Assembly: GCF_030388325.1 (NCBI RefSeq)
Contig: NZ_CP103794.1
Span: 1,178,001-1,242,000, forward strand
Direction of reading: 5' to 3'
DNA from: Flavobacterium johnsoniae
Lineage (GTDB): Bacteria; Bacteroidota; Bacteroidia; Flavobacteriales; Flavobacteriaceae
Length of the DNA stretch: 64,000 nucleotides
Part shown: one piece after another, positions 25,183-33,797 of the stretch
How the letters are laid out: each line of letters starts with the position of its first letter
Position numbering within the stretch: the stretch's first letter is position 1
Notes under the pieces: model-generated
Database searches by the model: none
What the model was told of the DNA's origin: nothing
What the model saw: the letters and a program-made list of their open reading frames with translations, nothing else
Program-made: the position numbers and the translations under genes

Positions 25183-25935
25183 ATGAAATTAGCGATACTT
25201 AAAAATATAAAATCATGGATTCTCATAGCGGTATTTGTAATGATGCTTATGCCAGAATCTTTAACTGCACAACGATTCGGTCATTTTACGCCGCATGCAG
25301 TAATGCCTCGTCCGATGCCGATACGCCCAATGCCGCATCCAACACCAATAAACCCTGGGCCGAGACCAATTCCACCGGGACCAAGGCCGATTCCGCCTGG
25401 ACCGCGTCCAATTCCACCGCATCCATATCCGAGACCGTTGCCACCTCCGCCGCCGTTTCATCCTTATCCAGTGCCGTTTCCATACATTTATCATCCTTTC
25501 GTACCTTATTATTGGGGGCCAACTTGGTATCCTGTTGGTTTCTTTTTAACAACATTAACAACTGCAGCAATAGTTATTTCTGTAGAAAACAATAGCTATA
25601 ATTACGATGACGGAGTATATTATGTAAAAGAATCTGATGGTTACAAAGTAGTTCCTGCACCATTAGGAGCAACGATTACAGAATTGCCAAAAGGGTATGT
25701 CACAATTACCGTTTCTGGAGTTGATTATTATTACTATGGAGGCACTTATTACATAAAAGATACCACAAAATATAAGGTTGTAACTCCTCCTGTTGGTGCA
25801 GTTGTAGCGCATTTGCCCGAAGGCGCTGAAGAAAAAAATATAGATGGGCAGAAATATATGATTTACAATAATGTATACTATCAGCCGATTTCTAAAGACG
25901 GACAAGATAGTTATGTAGTTGTACAAGGTAAATAA
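25183..25935 (+). CDS. Proline-rich exported protein, DUF6515 type
   Basis: A 250-residue protein with a signal peptide ending near residue 30 (LTAQR). Residues about 40-110 are a low-complexity Pro/Arg/His region in which PIPPGPR recurs. Then comes a hydrophobic segment (FFLTTLTTAAIVISV) and two DUF6515-like repeats built around YYVKESDGYKVVPAP and YYIKDTTKYKVVTPP. The repeat DNA is GC-richer than the surroundings, producing long false reading frames on other strands. Possible role: a cell-surface or envelope scaffold. Function is unknown. Confidence 0.72.
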   Translation: MKLAILKNIKSWILIAVFVMMLMPESLTAQRFGHFTPHAVMPRPMPIRPMPHPTPINPGPRPIPPGPRPIPPGPRPIPPHPYPRPLPPPPPFHPYPVPFPYIYHPFVPYYWGPTWYPVGFFLTTLTTAAIVISVENNSYNYDDGVYYVKESDGYKVVPAPLGATITELPKGYVTITVSGVDYYYYGGTYYIKDTTKYKVVTPPVGAVVAHLPEGAEEKNIDGQKYMIYNNVYYQPISKDGQDSYVVVQGK

Positions 25936-26172
25936 TAAAGACAAAGTCTTTGGAGTTTGTGAAAGTAAAAAACGACTAAGTAAGATTTTATTTATTTAAT
26001 TGTGTTAATTAATTAAAATCAATTATCTTTGATATTGTCTTAATTGGTTGTTTTCTAGTTAATTATAATCATTAAACAATTGTTAACGAGCTTTCCGCCC
26101 TTCATCCAAGATTTTTTAGATTTTAATACATTCGAGTTAAACTGATTTAATTATTAATTTAAATTTTAAAAG

Positions 26173-26751
26173 ATGAATATTAAAAGAACAAATCTTCGTA
26201 TAATCCCAATGTTGTTTTTGGGTTTAATTTACAGCTGTTCTCCAACTGTAAAGGTTACAAGTGATTATGACCATTCAGCAAATTTTAGTGAATACAAAAC
26301 CTTTGCGGTTTATGATTTGAAAGCGCAAGAAGGGCAGGTTAATCAATTGAATGTTGACCGTGTAACAAAGGCAATACGCAACGAAATGCTGGCAAAAGGT
26401 TTTACAGAATCTGATAATCCAGATTTTAAAGTAAATGCAGTTTCTATCTTAAAAAACAAAACTTCAGTTAGTTCTAATACCAATTTTTATGGATATGGAG
26501 GAATGTATCGTCCATACGGATATTGGGGTGGAGGAGCTATGATGGGTGGTGCCAATACAACATTTAATACTTACGATTATGTTGACGGCTCACTAGTAAT
26601 TGATGTTGTGTCTACAAAAACAGGTAAATTGATTTGGCAAGGAATTGGAAATTCCGAAATTGACAGTAAACCAGATAATCCAGAAGAGTTTATCAATGGT
26701 GCGATTAATAAAATCTTAGCCGGATTTCCTCCCGGAGCAGAAAAAAAATAA
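26173..26751 (+). CDS. DUF4136 domain lipoprotein
   Basis: A 192-residue lipoprotein with the lipobox region LIYSC (Cys near residue 22). DUF4136 features are the early VTSDYDHSANFSEYKTFAVY segment, a middle EMLAKGFTESDNPDFKVN, and the late GKLIWQGIGNSEID. A glycine/tyrosine-rich insert lies near residues 112-130. The family is common among envelope lipoproteins but has no defined activity. A 237-nt AT-rich gap precedes it, so it may have its own promoter; none matched the consensus clearly. Confidence 0.82.
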   Translation: MNIKRTNLRIIPMLFLGLIYSCSPTVKVTSDYDHSANFSEYKTFAVYDLKAQEGQVNQLNVDRVTKAIRNEMLAKGFTESDNPDFKVNAVSILKNKTSVSSNTNFYGYGGMYRPYGYWGGGAMMGGANTTFNTYDYVDGSLVIDVVSTKTGKLIWQGIGNSEIDSKPDNPEEFINGAINKILAGFPPGAEKK

Positions 26752-26877
26752 TCTGAATATAGGATCCAAACAAATGTGCTTGGTCTAATCAGCCGATAAG
26801 CACATTTGTTTTCTAGACGAAAGTCCCCCCTTTCGAAAACAATTTTTAAGAAGTATAAACAAATTAAGCTAAAAAAA

Positions 26878-27390
26878 ATGATCGATATTTTACTTTCGCT
26901 ATTCTTCTTTATAGCTACAATTGCCGGTTTTGCTACAGCTTTAATGGTTCTTTTGTCGAGGAAGAACTATTCAAAAAGTTTCTTTTTGGGTGTTTTTTTG
27001 CTGAGTCTTGCAGTAGTAAGTATTTATAATTTTTACTTATCAGCTAATATCTTTAAGACTTTTCCAGATTTGATTACCATTACAAAAGCATTTATTTTTC
27101 TGACCGCTCCTTGCTCTTTTCTGTATGTTAGAAATATTTTGTCTTTTAAAAAAAGTTTCAGAAAATATGATTGGCTGCATTTTATGCCGTTCATTGTATA
27201 TTTTGGTTTAACTGTAATTGTCTACATCGGAAGTTTTACAAATATAAAAGCGATCGATTATCTTGCAAACATTATTAAAAATCCATTTTCAATTCTTACG
27301 CTTACACTTTGGCTTTGCTATGTTTTTTTTCAAACCATGTTGATTTTAAACTATGATCTGAAAAAATTTAAAGGAAACCAATTTCAATGA
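26878..27390 (+). CDS. N-terminal membrane half of a split AraC-type regulator
   Basis: 170 residues ending at a TGA in frame with the following gene. It contains about five predicted transmembrane helices and no DNA-binding domain. In intact membrane-bound AraC regulators of Bacteroidetes such a region precedes a C-terminal helix-turn-helix domain. Reading through the TGA continues without a frame change into RSKVINWIKVYNL-like sequence (first residue unknown) and the next half, for a total of 391 codons. This is most likely a nonsense mutation or a base error, giving a pseudogene 26878-28053. Confidence 0.7.
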   Translation: MIDILLSLFFFIATIAGFATALMVLLSRKNYSKSFFLGVFLLSLAVVSIYNFYLSANIFKTFPDLITITKAFIFLTAPCSFLYVRNILSFKKSFRKYDWLHFMPFIVYFGLTVIVYIGSFTNIKAIDYLANIIKNPFSILTLTLWLCYVFFQTMLILNYDLKKFKGNQFQ

Positions 27391-27426
27391 AGCAAAGTAA
27401 TTAATTGGATTAAGGTTTATAACCTG

Positions 27427-28053
27427 ATGATTTTATTCTTGTTTTCGGCGCTTTTCGTGCATCATTTTCTTCTCAGAAAAGTTGCGGCTGTAGATATTTC
27501 CTGTTATGTGTTAATTTCATCTGTTTTGTTTTTTACAGTCGGCTGGCTTTATTTTAGACCGAATATTTTTCATGACGAAGAAGAAACATTCGACTTTGTA
27601 GTTGATAATGCCATTCTTGTAAAATCTAAGGAAACAAAAAATGTGATTCCGATAACAAACGAGTTGACTCCTGAAAAAAAAGAAGATTATCTTTTAAAAC
27701 TGGATTTTGTATTGAATTCTAAAAATCTTTTTCTTAAAAAAGATTTCGTAATCAGAGATTTAGCAGACGAAACAGGAATTTCAGTTCATCATTTATCTAA
27801 TTTGATCAATTCTGAATTTGGGCTTCATTTTCAGGATTATATCAATCTTAAAAGGATTGAATATTTCAAAGAGAAAATAAATGATCCAGAATGGAAAGAT
27901 TTATCGTTAGAAGGAATGGCTTGGGGTTCTGGTTTTAAATCTCGAACAACTTGCTTTAGAGCATTTATAAAACATACTGGAAAATCTCCTTCAGAATACT
28001 TCAAAACAATTAGAATAAATCCAGATCGAACAGGCGCTTACTATTTTAAGTAG
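27427..28053 (+). CDS. C-terminal half of the split AraC-type regulator
   Basis: 208 residues from the first ATG after the in-frame TGA. It starts with two further transmembrane segments and ends with an AraC/XylS helix-turn-helix domain (about 120-200: KKDFVIRDLADETGISVHHL and FKSRTTCFRAFIKHTGKSPS). If made alone it would be a membrane-anchored DNA-binding protein lacking most of the sensor. Position inside the sulfatase block makes it the obvious candidate local regulator, perhaps of the operator-like repeats upstream, but that link is speculative. Confidence 0.75.
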   Translation: MILFLFSALFVHHFLLRKVAAVDISCYVLISSVLFFTVGWLYFRPNIFHDEEETFDFVVDNAILVKSKETKNVIPITNELTPEKKEDYLLKLDFVLNSKNLFLKKDFVIRDLADETGISVHHLSNLINSEFGLHFQDYINLKRIEYFKEKINDPEWKDLSLEGMAWGSGFKSRTTCFRAFIKHTGKSPSEYFKTIRINPDRTGAYYFK

Positions 28054-28125
28054 ATCTTGATACTTTCAGAAATGAAATTATTGATAGCGATTGTAAAGTC
28101 TTAATTCATTTTAAAAAATTTCGCC

Positions 28126-29094
28126 ATGAAAGCAAAAAATAATTATTCGAAAAAAGTACTGCAATCCGCTTTATTAATAATGATGTTATTCGTTTTCTTT
28201 ATTGGAAATGCACAATTGAAAGGCGGTCATATTTTAGGAGCAATGGGATTACAATCGGGAACTCAAGCTCCAGAAAATACTTTAAGCGTATATGTTCCGG
28301 CATATATTTACACAGCAAATTGTCTGAGAAATGCCGATGGTGATAAAATTGGAAATCCAGACTTAACAATGTTTATAACAGGTGTTGGAGCTAATTATGT
28401 AAGCGATTTTAAAATTCTCGGAGCCAATTACGGAGCAACTATTTTGTTGGCAGGAGCTTCAAACACTATTCAAGGAAGTTATATCGATTCTAAAAGCAGT
28501 TTTGCTTTTACAGATATGTATGTGCAACCAATTCAATTAGGCTGGCACAATAAAAAAGCCGATTTTGTTTTCAGCTACCAAATGTATATTCCAACAGGGA
28601 AATACGAACTAGGAGGCAGTAACAACAGCGGATTGGGAATGTTTATGAACGAATTCTCGGCAGGAACGACTTTGTTTTTTAATGAAAAGAAAACATTCCA
28701 TTTTTCTGCATTAGCGGCGTATGAAATCAATGGAAAAAAGAAAGATACCGATATAAAAACAGGAGATATTTTAAGTATTGAAGGTGGTTTAGGAAAGACG
28801 TTCTATTGTATGAATGCCGAGAAAACAGCTCCAAAAGGAATCTTAAATGCGGGATTAATTTATTATTTCCAGTACAAAGTTTCAGATGATAAAATTCCTG
28901 TTGGAAGTTTCCTAGTCCTTGAGCCAGACAAAGACCATGTAAGCGCGCTTGGAGCTGAGGTCAATTATCTGCATATTGGCTGCATGACGCAAGCAGGTTT
29001 TAGATGGGTTTCTGAACTTGGAGCAGTCAATAGATTTCAAGGAAATACTTTTTTCATCACTCTAGCACATGTTTTCAGTTTAAAGAAAAAATAA
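28126..29094 (+). CDS. Outer-membrane barrel, MetA-pathway (phenol degradation) family
   Basis: A 322-residue exported protein with a signal peptide ending near residue 30 (IGNAQ). The pattern LKGGHILGAMGLQSGTQAPE followed by SVYVPAYIYTANCLRNADGD is typical of the family of outer-membrane proteins named after the phenol-degradation MetA pathway. Members occur with aromatic degradation genes and may transport hydrophobic compounds. It is the second barrel in this block and is followed after 48 nt by an Omp85-like barrel. Confidence 0.78.
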   Translation: MKAKNNYSKKVLQSALLIMMLFVFFIGNAQLKGGHILGAMGLQSGTQAPENTLSVYVPAYIYTANCLRNADGDKIGNPDLTMFITGVGANYVSDFKILGANYGATILLAGASNTIQGSYIDSKSSFAFTDMYVQPIQLGWHNKKADFVFSYQMYIPTGKYELGGSNNSGLGMFMNEFSAGTTLFFNEKKTFHFSALAAYEINGKKKDTDIKTGDILSIEGGLGKTFYCMNAEKTAPKGILNAGLIYYFQYKVSDDKIPVGSFLVLEPDKDHVSALGAEVNYLHIGCMTQAGFRWVSELGAVNRFQGNTFFITLAHVFSLKKK

Positions 29095-29142
29095 CGTTTT
29101 AGAATAAGGTAAATTTTAATTGTAATTTAAAGATTCAGTCTT

Positions 29143-30303
29143 ATGAAAAACAGAAAACCATCAAGAAAAAATATCTTATTCTCCCTTTTGATTCTTTTGT
29201 CATTTAATACTTTAAATGCGCAGAAATATCATATCAGTGTAAAAGATTCTTTAGACGGAGCTTTCGATTTGAGCGATTATATAATTTACGCGCACGGTTT
29301 TATTGTTGTTCCAACAATTATTACAGAACCCGCATTAGGAAATATTGGAGGTGCATTGGTTCCCATTTTTTTAAAAAAACATGCGCCAGTAATAGAAGAA
29401 GATGGTAAAAAACGTATTGTAAGTCCAGATATAACAGGCGGAATCGGAATGTACACTGGGAATAAAAGTTGGATGGTAGGAGCTTTTCGTTCAGCGACAC
29501 TCGTAAAACCTAGAATATTATATCGTGTTGCGGCAGGATATGGAGATGTAAATCTTTCGTTTTATGCCAACAACAGACCGAATCTTCCCGATGAAGAATT
29601 TAAACTTAATTTTAGATCTACGATTTTTTATACACAATGGCTTAAACAATTTAAAAATGCCAAATGGAGCGCAGGTCCACAGTATTTATTTTTAAACTCT
29701 AAAATAAATCTGCCCGATTTTAATCTTCCGCCGCCATTTGTAAAACCTGGCGATATCAAAAGTACAGTTAGTCAGTTTGGAGGAGCAATTCAGTTTGACG
29801 GACGTGATAACATATTTACACCAGATAAAGGAATCAGGATTCAATCCGATTTCTTTTGGTCAGACAACGCAATAGGAAGCGACTACGATGCCTGGCGCGT
29901 TAATTTATCAGCAATAGGATATTATCCATTAGCAAAAACATTAATTGGCGGACTAAGGGTAGAAGGAGAGCAGGCGTTTGGGAGTCCGCCTTTTTATTTA
30001 AGGCCAGGAATTAACCTGAGAGGAATTCCCGCAGCGCGTTATCAAGGAAAAACAAGTATTGTAACTGAAGCCGAACTAAGATGGGATTTTTATAAAAGAT
30101 GGAGCATTATGGGATTTGGCGGACTTGCAAGTGCTTTTAACGATTGGGATCAGGCTTTTGCAAAACCCGTTGTTTACAGTTACGGTACAGGTTTTAGGTA
30201 CCTAGTTGCCCGAAAATTTAAACTCAGAATGGGAGTTGATGTCGCGAAAGGAAATGAAGATTGGGCTTACTATATCGTTTTTGGAAGCAATTGGATGCGA
30301 TAA
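29143..30303 (+). CDS. BamA/TamA-like (Omp85) outer-membrane protein
   Basis: A 386-residue exported protein with a signal peptide ending near NTLNAQ. The C-terminal half resembles the bacterial surface antigen barrel: FGGAIQFDGRDNIFTPDKGI, LRPGINLRGIPAARYQG (the RG-x-x segment resembling the conserved Omp85 loop), and a final strand ending FGSNWMR. No POTRA domains are visible, so it is not the essential BamA. It ends the co-directional block that starts with the sulfatase. Confidence 0.78.
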   Translation: MKNRKPSRKNILFSLLILLSFNTLNAQKYHISVKDSLDGAFDLSDYIIYAHGFIVVPTIITEPALGNIGGALVPIFLKKHAPVIEEDGKKRIVSPDITGGIGMYTGNKSWMVGAFRSATLVKPRILYRVAAGYGDVNLSFYANNRPNLPDEEFKLNFRSTIFYTQWLKQFKNAKWSAGPQYLFLNSKINLPDFNLPPPFVKPGDIKSTVSQFGGAIQFDGRDNIFTPDKGIRIQSDFFWSDNAIGSDYDAWRVNLSAIGYYPLAKTLIGGLRVEGEQAFGSPPFYLRPGINLRGIPAARYQGKTSIVTEAELRWDFYKRWSIMGFGGLASAFNDWDQAFAKPVVYSYGTGFRYLVARKFKLRMGVDVAKGNEDWAYYIVFGSNWMR

Positions 30304-30323
30304 TTATGAATTGGGAAAAGTAA

Positions 30324-30349
30324 AATTCCCGATAATACTATCGGGAATT
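30324..30349. terminator. Hairpin between convergent genes
   Basis: A perfect 11-bp stem (AATTCCCGATA / TATCGGGAATT) with loop ATAC lies between the Omp85-like gene and the convergent CPBP gene. T tails are weak in both directions. Confidence 0.55.
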
Positions 30350-30397
30350 CAAATAAAATTTGTGTTAATTAGAGCCATTTGGCAAACAAAAAGCTGT

Positions 30398-31258
30398 TTA
30401 TTTCTTCCAAGAAGGTTTGATAATTCTATTGTTTTTATGGCATAATACCAACAGTAGAATAGTTGCTAAAGCACAAAAGACAATTGCCTGTATTGATCCT
30501 TCGGGACCAAATGCACCACCTGTAATAAATTCTGGACCTTGTATTTGAGCTTCGACTAAATTGTTTGTTTTTTCATTTCCAGATGTGATTGCTCCATAAA
30601 TTCCAGATTGAGTAAAATTCCAAGCAAAATGTATCGCGATTGGCAACCACAAACTACGACTGTACATAAACGCAGCTCCAAATAAAAAACCTGCAGTTGT
30701 AATACATATTCCAGAAATCAATGTACCATGGGGGTTTGCCAAGTGTAGAGCTCCAAATAATACTGAAGAAATAGCTAGCGAAATATAGCTTCCTAGTTTT
30801 TCTTCCATTATTCTAAAGATAATACCGCGAACCAAAACTTCTTCGATAATAGCAACGGTAAACATAATTGCAAACGGAATCAAGATAAACGTAACAGGAT
30901 TTATTTTTACAATACTATAATTTCCGTTAAGGTACATGACCAAAATAGTTAAGGATTGTAAAATAAAACCAATCGAAATTCCAATAAATAGATTTTTAGC
31001 AAGTCCTTTTACAGCAAATTCAGTTATGATTCTTTTATCATATTTTTTAAAGAAAAAGATATAACTCAATATGCATGACGCGGAAACGAAAAGTCCTTTC
31101 AATAGATTTCTGTAATCTTTGTCGAGTGCAGTCAAACTGAGTAATTTTGAAGCAATTTGTTGTCCGATAATAACAACTGCCATAAAAGTAAGTAAGGCAA
31201 GAATAATTTTGGTTATTGGAGAATTGAATGTTTTTTGTTTTAAAGTAAACGTTTCCAT
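30398..31258 (-). CDS. CPBP family intramembrane metalloprotease (CAAX-like)
   Basis: A 286-residue inner-membrane protein with about eight predicted transmembrane helices. The three conserved motifs of the CPBP/Abi family are present: EEVLVRGIIFR, FGALHLANPHG and HFAWNF. The family cleaves substrates within the membrane, but the target is unknown. It follows an AraC-type regulator gene by 77 nt on the same strand, so the pair is probably one unit. The ATG at 31258 was preferred over an in-frame TTG at 31288. Confidence 0.85.
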   Translation of the reverse strand: METFTLKQKTFNSPITKIILALLTFMAVVIIGQQIASKLLSLTALDKDYRNLLKGLFVSASCILSYIFFFKKYDKRIITEFAVKGLAKNLFIGISIGFILQSLTILVMYLNGNYSIVKINPVTFILIPFAIMFTVAIIEEVLVRGIIFRIMEEKLGSYISLAISSVLFGALHLANPHGTLISGICITTAGFLFGAAFMYSRSLWLPIAIHFAWNFTQSGIYGAITSGNEKTNNLVEAQIQGPEFITGGAFGPEGSIQAIVFCALATILLLVLCHKNNRIIKPSWKK

Positions 31259-31335
31259 TGGTTTGGTTTTAATGATTTGATGAAGCAAATGTATATTGCC
31301 TTGAAACCAAAAAATAGAATGAAATTTGCCTTCTT

Positions 31336-32133
31336 TTATAATTTTTGAAATTGTTTTGGTAAAAATCCAGTTTGGTTTTTAAAAGTTCTGATAAAATGAC
31401 TTTGATCTGAAAATCCGCAACGAAGCGCAATTTCAGTCAAATTTTCTGAGCTAGATTGTATCAGCGAAAGCGAACGATTAATTTTAATTCTACGCATATA
31501 TTCGCCTAAAGTACAGCCAAAATATTTCGGAAAATGTTTAGAGATTGTAATAGGATTTAAATTCAAAACTTGCGCCAAATCATTTAAATTAGGATTTTCA
31601 TTCCAGCAGTCATTTAATAATTCATGTAGGCTTTTTACCCAAAAGGGACTCTTTTCATAGCGTTGCAAGTAATCATTGGCTAGAGAAAGCTGAGAAAACA
31701 GCATTTTAATTGTATCGTTAGAAAACGTATCTGCACATTGAGTTTCTCTAAAGATTTTCAGAATTAAAAACTTGATGTATGAGCTGTTTTGAATAGATTT
31801 TTCAATTGTAGTTTCATTAATTTGAAGCTCCTTCAGAAGATTTTCTTCAATTTCGACATTAATATTTCGAGAAGGAAAAAGGGTATTTTGATTCAAATGA
31901 AGTTCATCGCTGTGATAAAAAAGTAAAGAACCAGGACCAACAGTTTCATTGAAATTTTTTCGTTTCTCTGTAGTACCTCCTTTTAGAAAAAGCGTAAGAT
32001 GAGCATTATTATGAGAATGCCAGCCTTCATAAACCTTATTTTGATATTCGGTTTCAACAATTGCAATTCCTTGATTGGTATTGAAAATGTTTTTGGTATT
32101 GCCGAGGTATTTTTCTTTTTCCAGTTCGTACAT
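31336..32133 (-). CDS. AraC-family transcriptional regulator with cupin sensor
   Basis: A 265-residue cytoplasmic regulator. The N-terminal part is a cupin-like sensor (GWHSHNNAHLTLFLKGG and the later GSLLFYHSDELH). The C-terminal AraC domain has two helix-turn-helix units, including LAQVLNLNPITISKHF and the signature EIALRCGFSDQSHFIRTFKN near residues 235-255. It is transcribed before the CPBP protease gene and may control it. The 230-nt gap to the divergent C1 peptidase gene holds promoters for both directions but no other gene. Confidence 0.88.
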   Translation of the reverse strand: MYELEKEKYLGNTKNIFNTNQGIAIVETEYQNKVYEGWHSHNNAHLTLFLKGGTTEKRKNFNETVGPGSLLFYHSDELHLNQNTLFPSRNINVEIEENLLKELQINETTIEKSIQNSSYIKFLILKIFRETQCADTFSNDTIKMLFSQLSLANDYLQRYEKSPFWVKSLHELLNDCWNENPNLNDLAQVLNLNPITISKHFPKYFGCTLGEYMRRIKINRSLSLIQSSSENLTEIALRCGFSDQSHFIRTFKNQTGFLPKQFQKL

Positions 32134-32308
32134 TTCGAGTTTACTTTCTGAATCTATGCCACCAAATTACGGTTTATTTATTTACGCTCAAATATTGAAT
32201 ATAAGAGATTAATATTTTTGCATAATTTGTAATCCTTTACATCCAAAAGGAAAGATTGTGAAAAAATTAACCGCTAAATAGCAATAAATTATAAAAAATT
32301 TAATTGTT

Positions 32309-32343
32309 TTGTAACAAATTAGAAACATTGCAGACTAATTTTG
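32309..32343 (+). promoter_or_regulatory. Putative promoter of the C1 peptidase gene
   Basis: TTG (32309-32311) and TAATTTTG (32336-32343) lie 24 nt apart, slightly longer than usual. The -7 box is 20 nt before the start codon. Confidence 0.5.
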
Positions 32344-32363
32344 TTAAATCTTAAACATAACTT

Positions 32364-33560
32364 ATGAATACATTTTCATTCAAATCAATGTTTGCAGCTT
32401 CAGTATTTTTGGCTGGAACAGCAGGCTGTTTTGCGCAAGATATTTTAGTAAATTCACTAAAATTAAACGCTAGCGACAAAAGCAAAGAGAACTTTAAATT
32501 TACAGAAGTAATTAATTTAGGAACAACCTCAGTAAAAACTCAAGGTTCGTCTGGAACTTGCTGGAGTTACTCAACAAACTCATTCTTAGAGTCAGAAATG
32601 ATTCGTTTAGGAAAACAGCCAGTAGAATTATCCCAAATTTACTCTGCAAGAAATGTATATGTTGAAAAAGGAATTAACTACGTTCGCATGCATGGAGCAA
32701 TTACTTTAGGTGATGGTGGAGCTTTGCATGACGTAATTAATATGTATAAAAAATATGGAACTGTTCCGAGAGAAGTTTACACAGGTTTAAATTACGGAAC
32801 AGATAAAAATAAATTTGGTGAGATGTCAGCTCTTATCGAAGGCGTTTTATCGGCTGTTGTTAAAAATCCAAACGGAGAATTGACACCAAACTGGCAAAAA
32901 GCTTATGCAGCGGTTATTGATTCTTATTTAGGAAAAGTGCCAGAAAACTTCAACTACAAAGGGAAAAACTATACGCCACAATCTTTTGCTAAAGAAGTAG
33001 TAGGAATCAACCCTGATGATTATGTAGAAATGTCTTCTTTTACAAATACGCCATACTACCAAAAAACAACTATGATGGTGCCAGATAACTGGTCATTGGA
33101 TCAAGTTTACAACGTGAAATTGAACGACATGACAGATGTAATCGACAATGCGTTGAAAAAAGGATACACAGTTGCTTGGGCAACAGATGTTAGCGAGAAA
33201 ACATTCAGCTGGAAAAATGGTGTAGCTTATGTTGCAACTAAAAAATTCGACGATATGACTGCAGAAGAAAAAGCAGACTTATTTAACGGACCAAAAGCAG
33301 AGCCAGAAATTACTCCAGAAATGCGTCAAGCTGCGTTTGACAATTACACAACTACAGACGACCACGGAATGCACATTATTGGTTTAGCAAAAGACCAAAC
33401 TGGAAAAGAATATTATATCGTAAAAAATTCTTGGGGAGAAACAAATGACTACAAAGGTTTCTTGTTTGTAACTAAGAACTTCGTAAAATATAAAACGACT
33501 GCGTTACTAGTAAATAAAGGAGGAATTCCTGCTGAAATTGCTAAGAAATTAGGGGTTTAA
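32364..33560 (+). CDS. C1-family cysteine peptidase (bleomycin hydrolase type), exported
   Basis: A 398-residue papain-fold peptidase related to aminopeptidase C. The signal peptide ends near residue 25 (GCFAQ). The catalytic Cys66 lies in GSSGTCWSYSTNSF, the His in DDHGMHIIGLA and the Asn in YIVKNSWGETN. Bleomycin hydrolases are usually cytoplasmic; flavobacterial relatives like this one carry signal peptides and are probably periplasmic. It is monocistronic, with its own promoter and terminator. Confidence 0.88.
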   Translation: MNTFSFKSMFAASVFLAGTAGCFAQDILVNSLKLNASDKSKENFKFTEVINLGTTSVKTQGSSGTCWSYSTNSFLESEMIRLGKQPVELSQIYSARNVYVEKGINYVRMHGAITLGDGGALHDVINMYKKYGTVPREVYTGLNYGTDKNKFGEMSALIEGVLSAVVKNPNGELTPNWQKAYAAVIDSYLGKVPENFNYKGKNYTPQSFAKEVVGINPDDYVEMSSFTNTPYYQKTTMMVPDNWSLDQVYNVKLNDMTDVIDNALKKGYTVAWATDVSEKTFSWKNGVAYVATKKFDDMTAEEKADLFNGPKAEPEITPEMRQAAFDNYTTTDDHGMHIIGLAKDQTGKEYYIVKNSWGETNDYKGFLFVTKNFVKYKTTALLVNKGGIPAEIAKKLGV

Positions 33561-33586
33561 TTACTTTAAGTTTTTAAAGAAATTGG

Positions 33587-33616
33587 AAAGCGCTGCAATT
33601 TATTGCGGCGCTTTTT
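33587..33616 (+). terminator. Intrinsic terminator of the C1 peptidase gene
   Basis: AAGCGCTGCAA pairs with TTGCGGCGCTT (one T-G pair) around a short loop and is followed by six T residues. Confidence 0.88.
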
Positions 33617-33748
33617 TGTTTTAGAACCTAAAGAAAAATAATTTAAGGAACCTTTCTCCCTAATCAGGAACGCTTTACTGAAAAAAAGCATTTTAACGTT
33701 TTTTCGAGTTGTTTGCGGGAAATATTAAGCAAAACTGCAACAATGCAA

Positions 33749-33756
33749 TATTTTTG
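33749..33756 (+). promoter_or_regulatory. Putative -7 box of the TPR protein gene
   Basis: TATTTTTG matches TAnnTTTG, 41 nt before the ATG at 33798. No TTG lies at the expected upstream distance. Confidence 0.45.
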
Positions 33757-33797
33757 ATAAAATTTTAAGACAAACTGATAATTTTATTGAATTGTTT

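Noticed and set aside
25215..25595. Long overlapping frames in the proline-rich gene on both strands
   Set aside because: They arise from the GC-richer PIPPGPR repeats and overlap a gene with signal peptide and conserved repeats.
16295..30303. Prophage or integrative element
   Set aside because: No integrase, phage structural genes, direct-repeat ends or tRNA insertion site were found around the block.
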